This document shows positions 22,833 to 31,998 of a stretch of 64,000 nt of DNA, in pieces. The stretch is from NCBI RefSeq assembly GCF_000425345.1, contig NZ_AUDG01000012.1:1-64000 (forward strand), read 5' to 3'. Source of the stretch: Rheinheimera baltica DSM 14885 (GTDB lineage: Bacteria; Pseudomonadota; Gammaproteobacteria; Enterobacterales; Alteromonadaceae). Below the pieces are notes generated by a model. The model had not been told where the DNA came from. It saw nothing but the letters and a program-made list of their open reading frames with translations, and searched no databases. How positions within the stretch are numbered: the first letter of the stretch is position 1; every line of letters starts with the position of its first letter. The position numbers and the translations under genes were made by a program.

Positions 22833-24152
22833 TTACGCTTTTGGCATTAAATCCAGTAGCGCAATTACCGTGGCTTCAACGCCTTTAGTTACTGCAGGTT
22901 CAGGGCTAATTTTAAACAACGGGCTGTGGTGGCTGGGCACGGCCGGGCCACCGGCTTTCTCGGCGGCAAACGCCTCTGGTGGTGTGCCGCCTACAGCAAA
23001 ATACGTGCTAGGAATATAGGGCTTGGTGGTAAAAAACGGAAAGTCTTCTGCACCCATGCCCAGCCGGCGGTAATTTTCGTCAAACACCGGTTCGCCCATG
23101 TTGGCGGCCCAGGCTTTTTTCAGCCGCTGTGTCAGTGGAATATCATTTACGGTGGGTGGTGTGGGTTCATCATCGATAATCACTTCTGGCAGTTTATCTT
23201 CTGGTAAACCAGCAGCTCGGCCCAGATTTTCAGCAACGCGTTTAATGGCAGCCATTAAATACTCTCGCGTTTCCCAGCTATCGTTACGTACGGTGAGTTG
23301 TAAATGCGCTTTGTCGGAGATGATATTGTGCTTGGTGCCACTGTGAAAGGCGCCCACGGTAATAAGTGCAGGCTCTTTGGGGGCAATCTCGCGGCTAACA
23401 ATAGTTTGTAGGGCGAGTACAATTTGTGCCCCCAGTACGATAGGGTCTTTGCCTCTGTGCGGGCTGGCACCATGCGCGCCCACGCCGTGAACAATAATAT
23501 CGACACTGTCGACACCTGAGTATGGCGATCCTTCTACAGCGACAATTTTACCCGTCTCAATTTCAGAAGAAACATGAAACGCCAGGGCGTAATCAGGTTG
23601 GCCAAAGCGGCCCCAAATATTGTCTTGCATCATGCCTTTAGCGCCGCCAACACGCTCTTCAGCGGGCTGCCCTACCAGCATTAAAGTGCCAGACCAGGCG
23701 TCTTTCATTGCGGCCATGCGTCTTGCGGTGCCTACCAGGCTGGTAATATGCACATCGTGCCCGCAGGCGTGCATCACATTAACCTTGTTACCGTCCCAAT
23801 CTGTTTGTGTGGCTTTGGATGCATAGGGCAGGCCAGACTTTTCCTCTACCGGCAGACCATCCATATCTGCGCGCATCATTACCAGTGGGCCCGGGCCATT
23901 TTTCATCATGGCAACTATGCCGGTTTTACCCACCCCTTCGGTTACCTCAAAACCCGCTGCGCGCAGCTCTTGGGCTAGTCGCTTAGCGGTTTGAGTTTCC
24001 ATGTGCGACAGTTCGGGGTGTTGATGAAAGTGCTTAAACAGCGCACCTAAATGGGTTTGGTAGTCTTGTTGAATATGTTCAGATAAGGTGCTTGCCGTTG
24101 CAGCGCTAAGGCTGCCAAAGCAGAGTAAAGTGGCCAGAAGCGTTTTTTTCAT
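22833..24152 (-). CDS. Secreted M20-family amidohydrolase
   Basis: 439-aa protein from ATG 24152; the ATG nine bases earlier is too close to its AGG. A signal peptide (MKKTLLATLLCFGSLSAATA) places it in the periplasm. It is a di-zinc M20D peptidase/aminoacylase: HPELSHMET, the ADMDGLPVEE substrate loop, HACGHDVH (metal ligands), GQPAEE with the catalytic Glu, and the dimerisation domain with GVGAHGASPHRGKDP. The family cleaves N-acyl amino acids, such as hippurate, or N-acyl homoserine lactones. Substrate cannot be told apart from sequence. It is a single transcription unit. Confidence 0.85.
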   Translation of the reverse strand: MKKTLLATLLCFGSLSAATASTLSEHIQQDYQTHLGALFKHFHQHPELSHMETQTAKRLAQELRAAGFEVTEGVGKTGIVAMMKNGPGPLVMMRADMDGLPVEEKSGLPYASKATQTDWDGNKVNVMHACGHDVHITSLVGTARRMAAMKDAWSGTLMLVGQPAEERVGGAKGMMQDNIWGRFGQPDYALAFHVSSEIETGKIVAVEGSPYSGVDSVDIIVHGVGAHGASPHRGKDPIVLGAQIVLALQTIVSREIAPKEPALITVGAFHSGTKHNIISDKAHLQLTVRNDSWETREYLMAAIKRVAENLGRAAGLPEDKLPEVIIDDEPTPPTVNDIPLTQRLKKAWAANMGEPVFDENYRRLGMGAEDFPFFTTKPYIPSTYFAVGGTPPEAFAAEKAGGPAVPSHHSPLFKISPEPAVTKGVEATVIALLDLMPKA

Positions 24153-24264
24153 TGTTATCATGCCTGCAGGAGTAAGAACTGCATGTAACCTAACGCTGAA
24201 TTAACAAAAACGCTAGCCTTTGCGACCAACGACAACTAGGTTGCGTTGCTATCCTGTTGCGTTA

Positions 24265-24699
24265 CTATCCTTTATTGGCTTTGTTTTCCAAAGGTTGCTT
24301 CGGGCTTGGTTCTGTTTCACCTTTTGGTAAACTAACAACTTGATCTGCAGACGTTGGCAGAGTTTTACCCAAGAAGCTTCCACCGCGCTCTATACTTAAG
24401 TCGTCACAGTGAATTACGCCATGTGCTTTACCCTGTGGCAAAATTTCAACGCTATTGGCATAACACTCACCATCGAACAGGCCATTAATGATGACTTTGT
24501 CTGCCGTAACCTCGCCTTTAATGCGGCCGGATACGCTAATAACCAGGGTATGGTCGCTGACTATTTTCCCTTCAACGTAACCATCTACCTGAATATCACC
24601 GTTTAATCGGATACTGCCGTTAGCTGAGCATCCTTGTGCGATGACAGTTGTAACTGAGTGCTTGCCTTTGTTTCCAGCATGCTTACCAAAGAGTCCCAT
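24265..24699 (-). CDS. Bactofilin (polymer-forming cytoskeletal protein)
   Basis: 144-aa protein; ATG 24699 follows AAAGGAG. The bactofilin core, a right-handed beta-helix of six-residue turns, fills residues about 18-110 (VIAQGCSANGSIRLNGDIQVDGYVEGKI, VSGRIKGEVTADKVIINGLFDG); the ends are disordered. Bactofilins polymerise without nucleotides under the membrane and recruit cell-wall enzymes. Its first 97 bases lie inside the 3' end of the M23 peptidase gene in another frame, so the two are translated from one mRNA. The same pair (bactofilin with an M23 endopeptidase) shapes cells in other proteobacteria. Confidence 0.9.
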   Translation of the reverse strand: MGLFGKHAGNKGKHSVTTVIAQGCSANGSIRLNGDIQVDGYVEGKIVSDHTLVISVSGRIKGEVTADKVIINGLFDGECYANSVEILPQGKAHGVIHCDDLSIERGGSFLGKTLPTSADQVVSLPKGETEPSPKQPLENKANKG

Positions 24700-25553
24700 T
24701 TAATGCTCCTTTCCTTTTCAAAAACCAGATCAAAATTGGCAGAGTCCCAGTCCATAAAGCTCTGTGGATTCAGTGCCCGATCAAGGAAATGTACTTCATA
24801 ATGCAAATGTGGTGCCGTAGACAGCCCCGTATTGCCGGAAGTAGCAATAAGTTCGCCCTTGTGCACAAAATGCCCACTTTTTACTTTAAAATCATTAAGA
24901 TGTGCATATAGCGTTGAAAAACCATAGGCATGGCGAATTTTTAGTAGATTACCAAAACCTTCTTTACTGTTACGCACAACTTCAACTACGCCATCCGCAG
25001 GGGCATAGATAGGCGTACCTTTACTGGCAGATAAATCGACACCTTTGTGATGCGTTTGCTTACCAATAATGGGATGGTCGCGCAGGCCAAAACGTGATGA
25101 GCGCCGTCTAAATTCTAGTGGGGAACCATTAGGAACCAGTTGCAGCATGGCGTGTCTGGCGACGGAGTTAATGCTAGCGGTATCCAGCCTGTCTTCTAAG
25201 TTTTGCGGATAATGTTGTTCTAAACCCAATGCCAGCTCTATTTCACCTACGCGATTTACCACCTGCAGCATTTCGTCTTGCTTTAATGCTAATTCTTGTT
25301 CAAGTTGCTGTTTGCTGCCTTGTAATGTGGCAATTTCATTGCGTAAGGTGCTGGCTTGAACCGCTAACTGCTGATGCTGTGCCTGACTTTTGTCAACCGT
25401 ACGTAGTAGATACTCTATTACCGCTGCAGTAATAATTAGGCCAAACAATAACAGCCAGGTTGCAATAATTGCGTTGCGTTTGAATAGCTTGCTGATATTA
25501 AAATGGCGGGTACCATTGATGGTCGAAACAGAAATGATAATACGATCTTTCAT
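24603..25553 (-). CDS. M23-family metallopeptidase, membrane-anchored
   Basis: 316-aa bitopic inner-membrane protein: a transmembrane helix at about 30-50 (IIATWLLLFGLIITAAVIEYL), a coiled coil (about 55-105) and a C-terminal M23 lysostaphin-like domain (about 165-280). The zinc ligands are intact (HKGVDLS giving H-x3-D, and HLHYEVHF giving H-x-H), so it should cut peptidoglycan cross-links, unlike degenerate NlpD types. It is transcribed first in an operon with the bactofilin gene, which overlaps its last 97 bases. Together they probably steer local cell-wall hydrolysis. Confidence 0.9.
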   Translation of the reverse strand: MKDRIIISVSTINGTRHFNISKLFKRNAIIATWLLLFGLIITAAVIEYLLRTVDKSQAQHQQLAVQASTLRNEIATLQGSKQQLEQELALKQDEMLQVVNRVGEIELALGLEQHYPQNLEDRLDTASINSVARHAMLQLVPNGSPLEFRRRSSRFGLRDHPIIGKQTHHKGVDLSASKGTPIYAPADGVVEVVRNSKEGFGNLLKIRHAYGFSTLYAHLNDFKVKSGHFVHKGELIATSGNTGLSTAPHLHYEVHFLDRALNPQSFMDWDSANFDLVFEKERSIKWDSLVSMLETKASTQLQLSSHKDAQLTAVSD

Positions 25554-25741
25554 TTGGGTCAGATCTCGCTCAATGGCTAGTGGTTGCTCAGGGGGGTAAA
25601 AATAGGGGCCTTTGCTGTCGGTGTCAAGAATTTAGTTCTAATGCTAATGCATTGTTAGCAAGTAAACATGGGCTAAAGGGACAAAAAATTTGATGAGATT
25701 AGCCGGCTGAGACGTTTATCCCAACCGGCTTACCTGCGTAC

Positions 25742-26227
25742 TTAATGATCGGCGTGGCCATCTAAACCATGCACATGGCCATGGTCTAACTCTTCTTCAG
25801 TGGCATCACGTACCAGCATTACTTCAACATCAAAGCTTAAATCAATGCCTGAAAGTGGGTGATTCCCATCGACGACGACTTCGTCCTCGGTAACTTCCAG
25901 CACAATAACTGACTGCTCGCGGCCATCTGGCCCTGCTGCACGAAAACGCTTGCCAACAGACACATCCATGCCATCAAACATAGATTTAGGCACAGCCTGT
26001 GTTAACGCATCGTGGCGCTCACCATAGGCTTCTGCGGCTTTAATATCAGCTTTGAACTTAGCACCGGCAGCTTTTCCGGCCAGCGCTTGCTCTAGCCCTG
26101 GGATCAGTGAGCCGTGGCCAAATAAGAAGACTAAAGGTTCGCCGCCGACAGACGTATCTAATTCGTTACCTTGAGGGTCGGTAACGGTGTAATGCATGGC
26201 GACAACTTTGTCCTGAGAAATGGTCAT
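25742..26227 (-). CDS. slyD: FKBP-type peptidyl-prolyl isomerase SlyD
   Basis: 161-aa cytoplasmic prolyl isomerase and chaperone with an AGAGG ribosome site. The FKBP halves flank an inserted IF chaperone flap (about 70-125): start TISQDKVVAMHYTVTDPQG, LIPGLEQALAGKAAG, AEAYGERHDALTQAVP, and GNHPLSGIDLSFDVEV at the end. The His-rich tail (ELDHGHVHGLDGHADH) is shorter than in E. coli SlyD but could still bind nickel. It starts ten bases after ygfZ ends and is probably co-transcribed with it. Confidence 0.9.
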   Translation of the reverse strand: MTISQDKVVAMHYTVTDPQGNELDTSVGGEPLVFLFGHGSLIPGLEQALAGKAAGAKFKADIKAAEAYGERHDALTQAVPKSMFDGMDVSVGKRFRAAGPDGREQSVIVLEVTEDEVVVDGNHPLSGIDLSFDVEVMLVRDATEEELDHGHVHGLDGHADH

Positions 26228-26237
26228 GAAAACCTCT

Positions 26238-27206
26238 TTAATTTAACGAGTAAGGTAACGGCGTAATGTGCAGTGCCGGGGCACTGTCACTGCTTAGCCG
26301 TAATGAGTCTGCCGGTGTTATGTCGTTGGGCAAAACCGCAATTATCCATAATTGATTATGAATATTTGCCGCATTAACAACCTGGCCGCTCCGGCGCCAG
26401 TTTTCGCCTAATTGTATGTCGATGTCGGTGCCTGCTGCAGGTAGCTCTGCACTGTCGGCTTGTAATATAAACGCGGCTCTTTTATTGCCACCACGGTATT
26501 TAAGCCTGGCAACCGTTTCCTGCCCAATATAGCAGCCCTTACTAAAGCTAATAGCATCGAGTGCTTGTAAGTTAAGCATTTGCGGCACAAACTCGCCAAT
26601 TAAACCCTGCTCAAGATAGCTAAAGCCGTGCTTAATATGCTGTACCAGCCAAACTGTAGGTGCGGCGAAGGGTAATGGTTGTTGCATCAGCGTGCGGGCA
26701 TCATCCAATGGCATTAATAGTAAAAAGTGGTCGTCGGTTAATGCCAGAAGCAACGCACCGTTATTGCGACTTAGGCCACCACGTTTAGGCACGTCGAAGC
26801 CAAATTGTTGTATCAAACTGGCCACATTATCACCACCTAAACCAAAACAGGCGAATTGTGACTGACCGGCGTCAAAACTCACTTTGGAAAATACACCAAA
26901 CTTTTTCCATTGTGCGGTCGATGCGGTCAGTTCGTCGCGAAACGCTACTGTAATTAGCTGATCGCCATAGGTAGCAAGATAAAATTGTGACCACATTTTA
27001 CCTTTGGCATCGCAGTGCGCACCATGTAAAAAATTGCTATCGGTTAACTGATCCACATCACAGGTGATTTGACCTTGTAAATATTTACGATTATCAATGC
27101 CGCCAACGAGTAAACTCTCAAAGGCGGGGAGTGGGGCAATAAAAGCGCCCTGAACCTGAGTGGATAAAGAAGCGTATTGATCTGCGGTTAGCCAGGAAGT
27201 ATGCAT
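26238..27206 (-). CDS. ygfZ: Folate-binding Fe-S cluster maintenance protein YgfZ
   Basis: 322-aa protein of the aminomethyltransferase fold that uses tetrahydrofolate to support Fe-S enzymes such as MiaB under oxidative stress. The diagnostic motif is KGCYIGQETVARLKYRGGNKR (broken here: KGCYIGQE, then TVARLKYRGG) with the essential cysteine near residue 226. The N-terminal GGIDNRKYLQGQITCDV is also conserved. It lies back to back with sdhE-ygfX, as in many gammaproteobacteria, with about 150 bases of divergent promoter region between, and slyD follows it. Confidence 0.9.
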   Translation of the reverse strand: MHTSWLTADQYASLSTQVQGAFIAPLPAFESLLVGGIDNRKYLQGQITCDVDQLTDSNFLHGAHCDAKGKMWSQFYLATYGDQLITVAFRDELTASTAQWKKFGVFSKVSFDAGQSQFACFGLGGDNVASLIQQFGFDVPKRGGLSRNNGALLLALTDDHFLLLMPLDDARTLMQQPLPFAAPTVWLVQHIKHGFSYLEQGLIGEFVPQMLNLQALDAISFSKGCYIGQETVARLKYRGGNKRAAFILQADSAELPAAGTDIDIQLGENWRRSGQVVNAANIHNQLWIIAVLPNDITPADSLRLSSDSAPALHITPLPYSLN

Positions 27207-27357
27207 ATAAATTGGGTACTCAATTTCAGCCGGACAACATATAAGGCTATGATTGGGGGAAAGCAGGAAAAGCTCAACCCCGTTTAATGAATTTTGTTAG
27301 AATTGACTACAATCATTGTTGATCCACTCGATCAGACAACTTTTATCAAGGAAATTT

Positions 27358-27609
27358 ATGCCAGAGTTAATGATTAAGCCTCGACTACGTTGGGCCTGCC
27401 GGCGCGGTATGTTGGAACTTGATGTGTTATTAGCCCCCTTTGTTGAAGCTGGATATGACGCGTTAACGTTAGATCAAAAAAGAGATTTTGAACGATTACT
27501 CGCTTGCGATGATCCAGACTTATTTTCCTGGTTTATGGGCCATGCAACGTCACCCGATCCGGCAATACAAGCTTTAATCAAGTTGATTCTGGATCGTGTC
27601 CGCGTTTAA
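27358..27609 (+). CDS. sdhE: FAD assembly factor SdhE
   Basis: 83-aa protein from ATG 27358 (AAGGAAAT upstream); an ATG at 27316 has no site. It helps covalent attachment of FAD to succinate dehydrogenase. The family motif RGMLELD (RWACRRGMLELDVLL) is intact, as are DLFSWFMG and the helical bundle. Length matches E. coli SdhE (88 aa). The ygfX gene overlaps its end by 14 bases, as in the E. coli sdhE-ygfX operon. Confidence 0.9.
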   Translation: MPELMIKPRLRWACRRGMLELDVLLAPFVEAGYDALTLDQKRDFERLLACDDPDLFSWFMGHATSPDPAIQALIKLILDRVRV

Positions 27610-28027
27610 CGTTGTACTAACGCCATCACGCTATGCCCGTCTTGGGTTACTGCTGCTGGCGTTGTTGCCTGTTTTGGTGTTAGCAACCCATCCGCTTGAA
27701 GGGGGGTGGCGCTATGCCCTGCTAATGTTGTCATTTGGGTATTACTGGCAATGCTATAGCCAGTTTATCCAGCTTGAGCAGAGCACAATATTTACCCTTA
27801 CGGCACAAGGACGATTACAAAGCGCTAATTCAAACCTGCCCTCAGGACAGTTAATCGCCGGGGGGCTTGTTAGCCAATATGTTCTAAAGCTGTGCTGGCG
27901 GTGTGATGACGGTGATGTGGTGCATCAACGCTGGATATTTGCCGATCAGTGCACAGATACGGAATATAGGGCTTTAGCTCGCTTGGTGAATCAAACTCAT
28001 TGGCAACCGAGGCAGGCCAACGTCTGA
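27596..28027 (+). CDS. ygfX: YgfX-family membrane protein
   Basis: 143-aa protein beginning with GTG inside the sdhE end. Two close transmembrane helices lie at about 14-31 and 39-57 (LGLLLLALLPVLVLATHPL, then ALLMLSFGYYWQCY), followed by a soluble domain with a strand-rich pattern (FTLTAQGRLQ, RWIFADQCTDTEYRAL). Size, fold and position match E. coli YgfX (CptA), reported as the toxin partner of an SdhE-linked pair affecting FtsZ and MreB. That role is not established for this lineage. Confidence 0.75.
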   Translation: MSAFNVVLTPSRYARLGLLLLALLPVLVLATHPLEGGWRYALLMLSFGYYWQCYSQFIQLEQSTIFTLTAQGRLQSANSNLPSGQLIAGGLVSQYVLKLCWRCDDGDVVHQRWIFADQCTDTEYRALARLVNQTHWQPRQANV

Positions 28028-28078
28028 TGCGATGGCTTGCCCCAATATTGGTGTATCAGGTTTAACGTATTTTGGAGA

Positions 28079-29686
28079 TTAGTTTGTCAACGGCGTTAGT
28101 ATCGTCGGCTCGCTATTTGTCAGTAAATCTGGGTAGTCAAGATTATAGTGCAGTCCACGGCTTTCTTGGCGTTGCATTGCACAACGAATAATGAGTTCGG
28201 CTACCTGCACCAGGTTACGTAGTTCTAACAAGTTGTGACTTATGCGAAAGTGGCTGTAGTACTCATGTATTTCACGTTGTAATAGCTCTACCCTATGCAG
28301 TGCACGCTCTAGTCGTTTATTGGTACGTACGATGCCAACGTAGTCCCACATAAATAAGCGCAGTTCATGCCAATTGTGTGTAATAACCACTTCTTCATCT
28401 GAGTCGCTTACCCTGCTGTCGTCCCACTGCGGTAATAATGGCAATGTGCTGGTAACATCTAACTGCGCCAAAATATGCTTGGCAGCCGCTTGAGCAAATA
28501 CTACACATTCGAGCAATGAATTACTCGCCATACGATTGGCACCGTGAAGTCCGGTGTACGCAACTTCACCGATAGCATACAGATTAGTAATGTCGGTTTG
28601 GCCATTAAGATTAGTCATAACGCCCCCACAGGTGTAATGGGCGGCAGGTACAACGGGAATAGGTTGCCGTGTTATATCAATACCCACACTTAAGCATTTA
28701 GCGTAAATAGTAGGGAAATGCTCAATAATAAAATTTTTCGGCTTATGGCTAATATCTAAATACACGCAATGCGTGCCCAGTCGTTTCATTTCAAAATCAA
28801 TTGCCCGCGCAACAATATCACGTGGTGCCAGCTCAGCGCGTTCATCGAAATCTGGCATAAAGCGGCTGCCATCCGGCCGCTTTAAGTAAGCGCCTTCTCC
28901 TCGCATTGCTTCTGTAATTAAAAAGTTAGGCGCGTCCGGGTGATACAAGCTGGTTGGGTGAAACTGGTTAAACTCCATATTCGCTACCTGGCAACCAGCA
29001 CGCCACGCCATGGCAATACCGTCGCCACTGGCGACGTCTGGGTTGCTGGTGTACAAATACACTTTACTGGCACCGCCGGTAGCTAATGCAATAAATCGGG
29101 CTTTTACCAGCTCAACTTTGGCGGCCGTTTTATTCCAAACGTAAGCACCGTAACAGCGTTTAGGATCCTGGTTAATTTTGCGGCCATTAATTAAATCTAT
29201 TGCGTTGTAGTTTTCCAGCAGGTGAATATTCGGATGCGCTTTTACTTTATCAACTAAGGTAATTTGTACGGCCTGACCGGTAGCATCGGCTGCATGTAAA
29301 ATGCGGCGATGACTATGGCCGCCTTCCCGCGTTAGGTGGTACTTCAGGCTGCCATCTTCACCTTGATATTGATCAAACGGAACGCCTTGGGCTATAAGCC
29401 ATTCCATCGCACTTTTGGCATTGCCTGCGGTAAATTGTACTGCTGCTTCATTACACAAGCCAGCGCCGGCGACAAGGGTGTCGTTTACGTGTGACGCAAT
29501 ACTGTCGTTTTCATCAAATACTGCAGCAATGCCACCTTGCGCGTACAGCGTAGATCCTTCGCGTAATGGGCCTTTACTTAACACCAGTACATTGGCGTTA
29601 TCAGCCAGTTGCAGCGCGAGTGACAAGCCTGCGGCGCCACTACCAATAATTAAAACGTCACAGAGATATTCTTTTGCTTGCGTCAT
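28079..29686 (-). CDS. nadB: L-aspartate oxidase
   Basis: 535-aa FAD enzyme that oxidises L-aspartate to iminoaspartate, the first step of NAD synthesis. ATG 29686 is chosen; a GTG at 29695 is an alternative. The dinucleotide fold is [17 protein letters not shown], followed by [24 protein letters not shown], the FAD/active-site region [12 protein letters not shown] and TCGGVMTN. Length fits E. coli NadB (540 aa). It is divergent from rpoE, a conserved neighbour arrangement in gammaproteobacteria. Confidence 0.95.
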   Translation of the reverse strand: MTQAKEYLCDVLIIGSGAAGLSLALQLADNANVLVLSKGPLREGSTLYAQGGIAAVFDENDSIASHVNDTLVAGAGLCNEAAVQFTAGNAKSAMEWLIAQGVPFDQYQGEDGSLKYHLTREGGHSHRRILHAADATGQAVQITLVDKVKAHPNIHLLENYNAIDLINGRKINQDPKRCYGAYVWNKTAAKVELVKARFIALATGGASKVYLYTSNPDVASGDGIAMAWRAGCQVANMEFNQFHPTSLYHPDAPNFLITEAMRGEGAYLKRPDGSRFMPDFDERAELAPRDIVARAIDFEMKRLGTHCVYLDISHKPKNFIIEHFPTIYAKCLSVGIDITRQPIPVVPAAHYTCGGVMTNLNGQTDITNLYAIGEVAYTGLHGANRMASNSLLECVVFAQAAAKHILAQLDVTSTLPLLPQWDDSRVSDSDEEVVITHNWHELRLFMWDYVGIVRTNKRLERALHRVELLQREIHEYYSHFRISHNLLELRNLVQVAELIIRCAMQRQESRGLHYNLDYPDLLTNSEPTILTPLTN

Positions 29687-29745
29687 GCGATACACTTGTC
29701 ATCAGTGAAATTGAGCCTATTGTAGCTTTTTTGCCATATTTAACA

Positions 29746-29772
29746 GAACTATTTCTGCGGTATACGGTCTTA
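29746..29772 (+). promoter_or_regulatory. Sigma-E type promoter of the rpoE operon
   Basis: AGAACTA (29745-29751) and GTCTTA (29767-29772) are separated by 15 bases, close to the sigma-E consensus GGAACTT-N15-GTCTAA. It lies about 60 bases upstream of rpoE, as expected for autogenous control by sigma-E. Confidence 0.6.
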
Positions 29773-29834
29773 TCTTCATGCTAGACCAGCGCCAGTTAGC
29801 TTAATAATTAGTATTACAGGGGATTAGCTCGAAC

Positions 29835-30410
29835 ATGAGCGAGCAAGAATTGGACTGGCAGATTGTCCAGCGTGTACAGCAAGGCGATAAAGCCGCGTTT
29901 AATGTACTAGTGAAAAAATATCAGCATCGTATTGCGAACTTAATTTCGCGTTATGTCTCTAACCACGGAGACGTAGCAGATGTAGCCCAGGAAGCTTTTA
30001 TTAAAGCGTATCGGGCTATTCCAGGCTTTCGCGGTGAAAGTGCGTTTTATACCTGGCTGTATCGTATTGCGGTTAACAGTGCTAAAAATTATCTGGTTGC
30101 CAATGGGCGTAAGCCTCCGGCAACAGATGTTGACGCTGAAGATGCTGAATATTTTGAGGGCAGTGATGCGTTAAAAGAACAGGACTCACCAGAGCAGCTA
30201 TTGTTGTCTGATGAGATCCGACATGTGGTGTTTAGCACCATTGAAAAACTGCCGGACGAGCTGCGTACTGCAATTACATTACGTGAGCTGGAAGGGTTAA
30301 GTTATGAAGAAATTGCGGATGTTATGGGGTGCCCTATCGGCACCGTCAGAAGCCGTATTTTTCGGGCGAGAGAAGCCATTGATATACAGCTTAAACCGTT
30401 GATAAGCTAG
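29835..30410 (+). CDS. rpoE: Envelope-stress sigma factor RpoE (sigma-E)
   Basis: 191-aa ECF sigma factor, the same length as E. coli RpoE. Region 2 is intact (VADVAQEAFIKAYRAIPGFRGESAFYTWLYRIA), and region 4 has LPDELRTAITLRELEGLSYEEIADVMGCPIGTVRSRI as helix-turn-helix. It directs transcription of outer-membrane and periplasmic quality-control genes. It is followed by rseA, rseB and rseC in one operon; its own promoter matches the sigma-E consensus. Confidence 0.95.
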   Translation: MSEQELDWQIVQRVQQGDKAAFNVLVKKYQHRIANLISRYVSNHGDVADVAQEAFIKAYRAIPGFRGESAFYTWLYRIAVNSAKNYLVANGRKPPATDVDAEDAEYFEGSDALKEQDSPEQLLLSDEIRHVVFSTIEKLPDELRTAITLRELEGLSYEEIADVMGCPIGTVRSRIFRAREAIDIQLKPLIS

Positions 30411-30448
30411 CCATCAGGGCAAAATCAGTAACTAAGACAGGAAACATT

Positions 30449-31069
30449 ATGTCATCAGAACATCAGGATTGGCTCTCTGCTGCCAGTGATAACAACGCAC
30501 TGACCAAAGCACAGCTTGACCGCTTGCTAAGCGACGCCGAACTGCAAAACACGCTTGCGCGTTACAATCTGATTGGCGCTACTTTGCGCCGTGAGACGCA
30601 CAGCCCGCTGCAAGCTAATTTTAGCGATGATGTTATGCTGCAATTAGCGGATGAGCCTGTATATAATTTGCAGTCGAATCGCAGCATGTTACAGCGTATC
30701 AAATCTGCGGTAGCCGTAGCGGCTAATGGCACTTGGTTACAGCCAGTAGCACAAGGAGCGATTGCCGCAGGTGTTGCTTTAATGGCGGTGTTTGGTGTGC
30801 AGCAATATCAACAGTCACCTGAAGCAGCTTTAAGCCCGCAGCCGTTATTGCAAACGCAGCCTATTGCTGGATTTGCAACGCCGGTCAGCTTAAGCCAAAC
30901 CACCGTGTCTGATCGTTTTGCCGAGCAAGAACAGCAGGCTATGCTAGAGCAGCAAAAACGCTTGCAGGCGTTGTTAAATGCTCATCGCCAGCAGGTTAGG
31001 GTTATGGAGCAGGCCCAACAGGCTAGCCATAACACACCAGATACTGGAACTGGACAGAACGAGCAATAA
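30449..31069 (+). CDS. rseA: Anti-sigma-E factor RseA
   Basis: 206-aa inner-membrane protein. The cytoplasmic N-terminal part (about 1-85) has the sigma-E binding start WLSAASDNNALTKAQLDRLL; a single transmembrane helix is at about 104-122 (GAIAAGVALMAVFGVQQY); the rest is periplasmic and Gln-rich near the end, where DegS and RseP would cut after stress. It lies 38 bases after rpoE and its stop overlaps the rseB start by one base. Confidence 0.9.
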   Translation: MSSEHQDWLSAASDNNALTKAQLDRLLSDAELQNTLARYNLIGATLRRETHSPLQANFSDDVMLQLADEPVYNLQSNRSMLQRIKSAVAVAANGTWLQPVAQGAIAAGVALMAVFGVQQYQQSPEAALSPQPLLQTQPIAGFATPVSLSQTTVSDRFAEQEQQAMLEQQKRLQALLNAHRQQVRVMEQAQQASHNTPDTGTGQNEQ

Positions 31070-31998
31070 TGATGCGATTCTCTGGCGTATGTAGTGCCAT
31101 AGTGTTAGTCGTATTGTCGGGATTTGCCCATGCTGAACAAGAAGCCTGGGCATTGTTCGACAAAGTGCAGCACGCCGTTCAACAATATAATTTCGATACC
31201 TCCTTTGTCGTGCTTAAAGGCACTAAGGTTGACACCTATCGATGGTTACATGGCCGCACAGATACGCAAGAAATAGAACACCTTATTCCTCTGGATACCA
31301 GCGGCGTTGATATATTGCGTCGTGATAGTGTGGTTTATTATTTGCTTACAGACCGGCCAGCATTTGTTACCCGCAGTAGCAGTATTCCTGAACTACCATC
31401 ACTGCTGTTTGAACCGAAAAGCAAGGTGAGTGAGCTTTACAATGCGATTGCAGGAAGTAGTGCGGTGATGTCTGGGCGTAATGCACAGTTATTGCGCTTA
31501 ACTGCAAAGCAGAGTAGCAGATATAATTATTGGCTTTGGCTGGATGCTGAAACCGGCTTTCCTCTGCGTATCGATACCTTATCTGAACAGCAAACTCCGT
31601 TGGAACGCTGGTTAGTGACGCATATGCAAATTAGTCCTGAGTTGCCGGAAAATTTGCGCGCCTTGATGGATGCGGATCTGCCTGCCCCTGCCGACAGTAT
31701 TGATAAGGCTTTACCTCAAACCAGCCATCAACTTACGTGGTTGCCAGATGGGTATCAGCAAGTGACTGAGCCTGCCACTATTCCACAATTGGAAAACAGT
31801 TTACTGAGCTATTGGTTATTAACCGATGGTTTGCATCAGGTGTCAGTGTTTGTGCAGAATTCGCAGCGGTTGCCCACTCAGGCGTATCGTGATGGCGCAA
31901 CAACCATCTTTGTTCAGGCTGGTAACAAAATGGAGGTTACCGTTATCGGTCCTGTTAGCATTGATACTGCCCGCCAGTTAGCGGCATCGGTACAGTAA
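31069..31998 (+). CDS. rseB: Sigma-E regulatory protein RseB
   Basis: 309-aa periplasmic protein with a signal peptide ending GFAHA. It binds RseA and shields it from DegS until mislocalised lipopolysaccharide or porin signals displace it. The MucB/RseB features are visible: FDTSFVVLKGTKVDTYRWLHGR in the lipoprotein-like N-terminal domain and LTWLPDGYQQV, VFVQNSQRLP in the C-terminal domain. It overlaps rseA and rseC by one base at each end (TAATG). Confidence 0.9.
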   Translation: MMRFSGVCSAIVLVVLSGFAHAEQEAWALFDKVQHAVQQYNFDTSFVVLKGTKVDTYRWLHGRTDTQEIEHLIPLDTSGVDILRRDSVVYYLLTDRPAFVTRSSSIPELPSLLFEPKSKVSELYNAIAGSSAVMSGRNAQLLRLTAKQSSRYNYWLWLDAETGFPLRIDTLSEQQTPLERWLVTHMQISPELPENLRALMDADLPAPADSIDKALPQTSHQLTWLPDGYQQVTEPATIPQLENSLLSYWLLTDGLHQVSVFVQNSQRLPTQAYRDGATTIFVQAGNKMEVTVIGPVSIDTARQLAASVQ

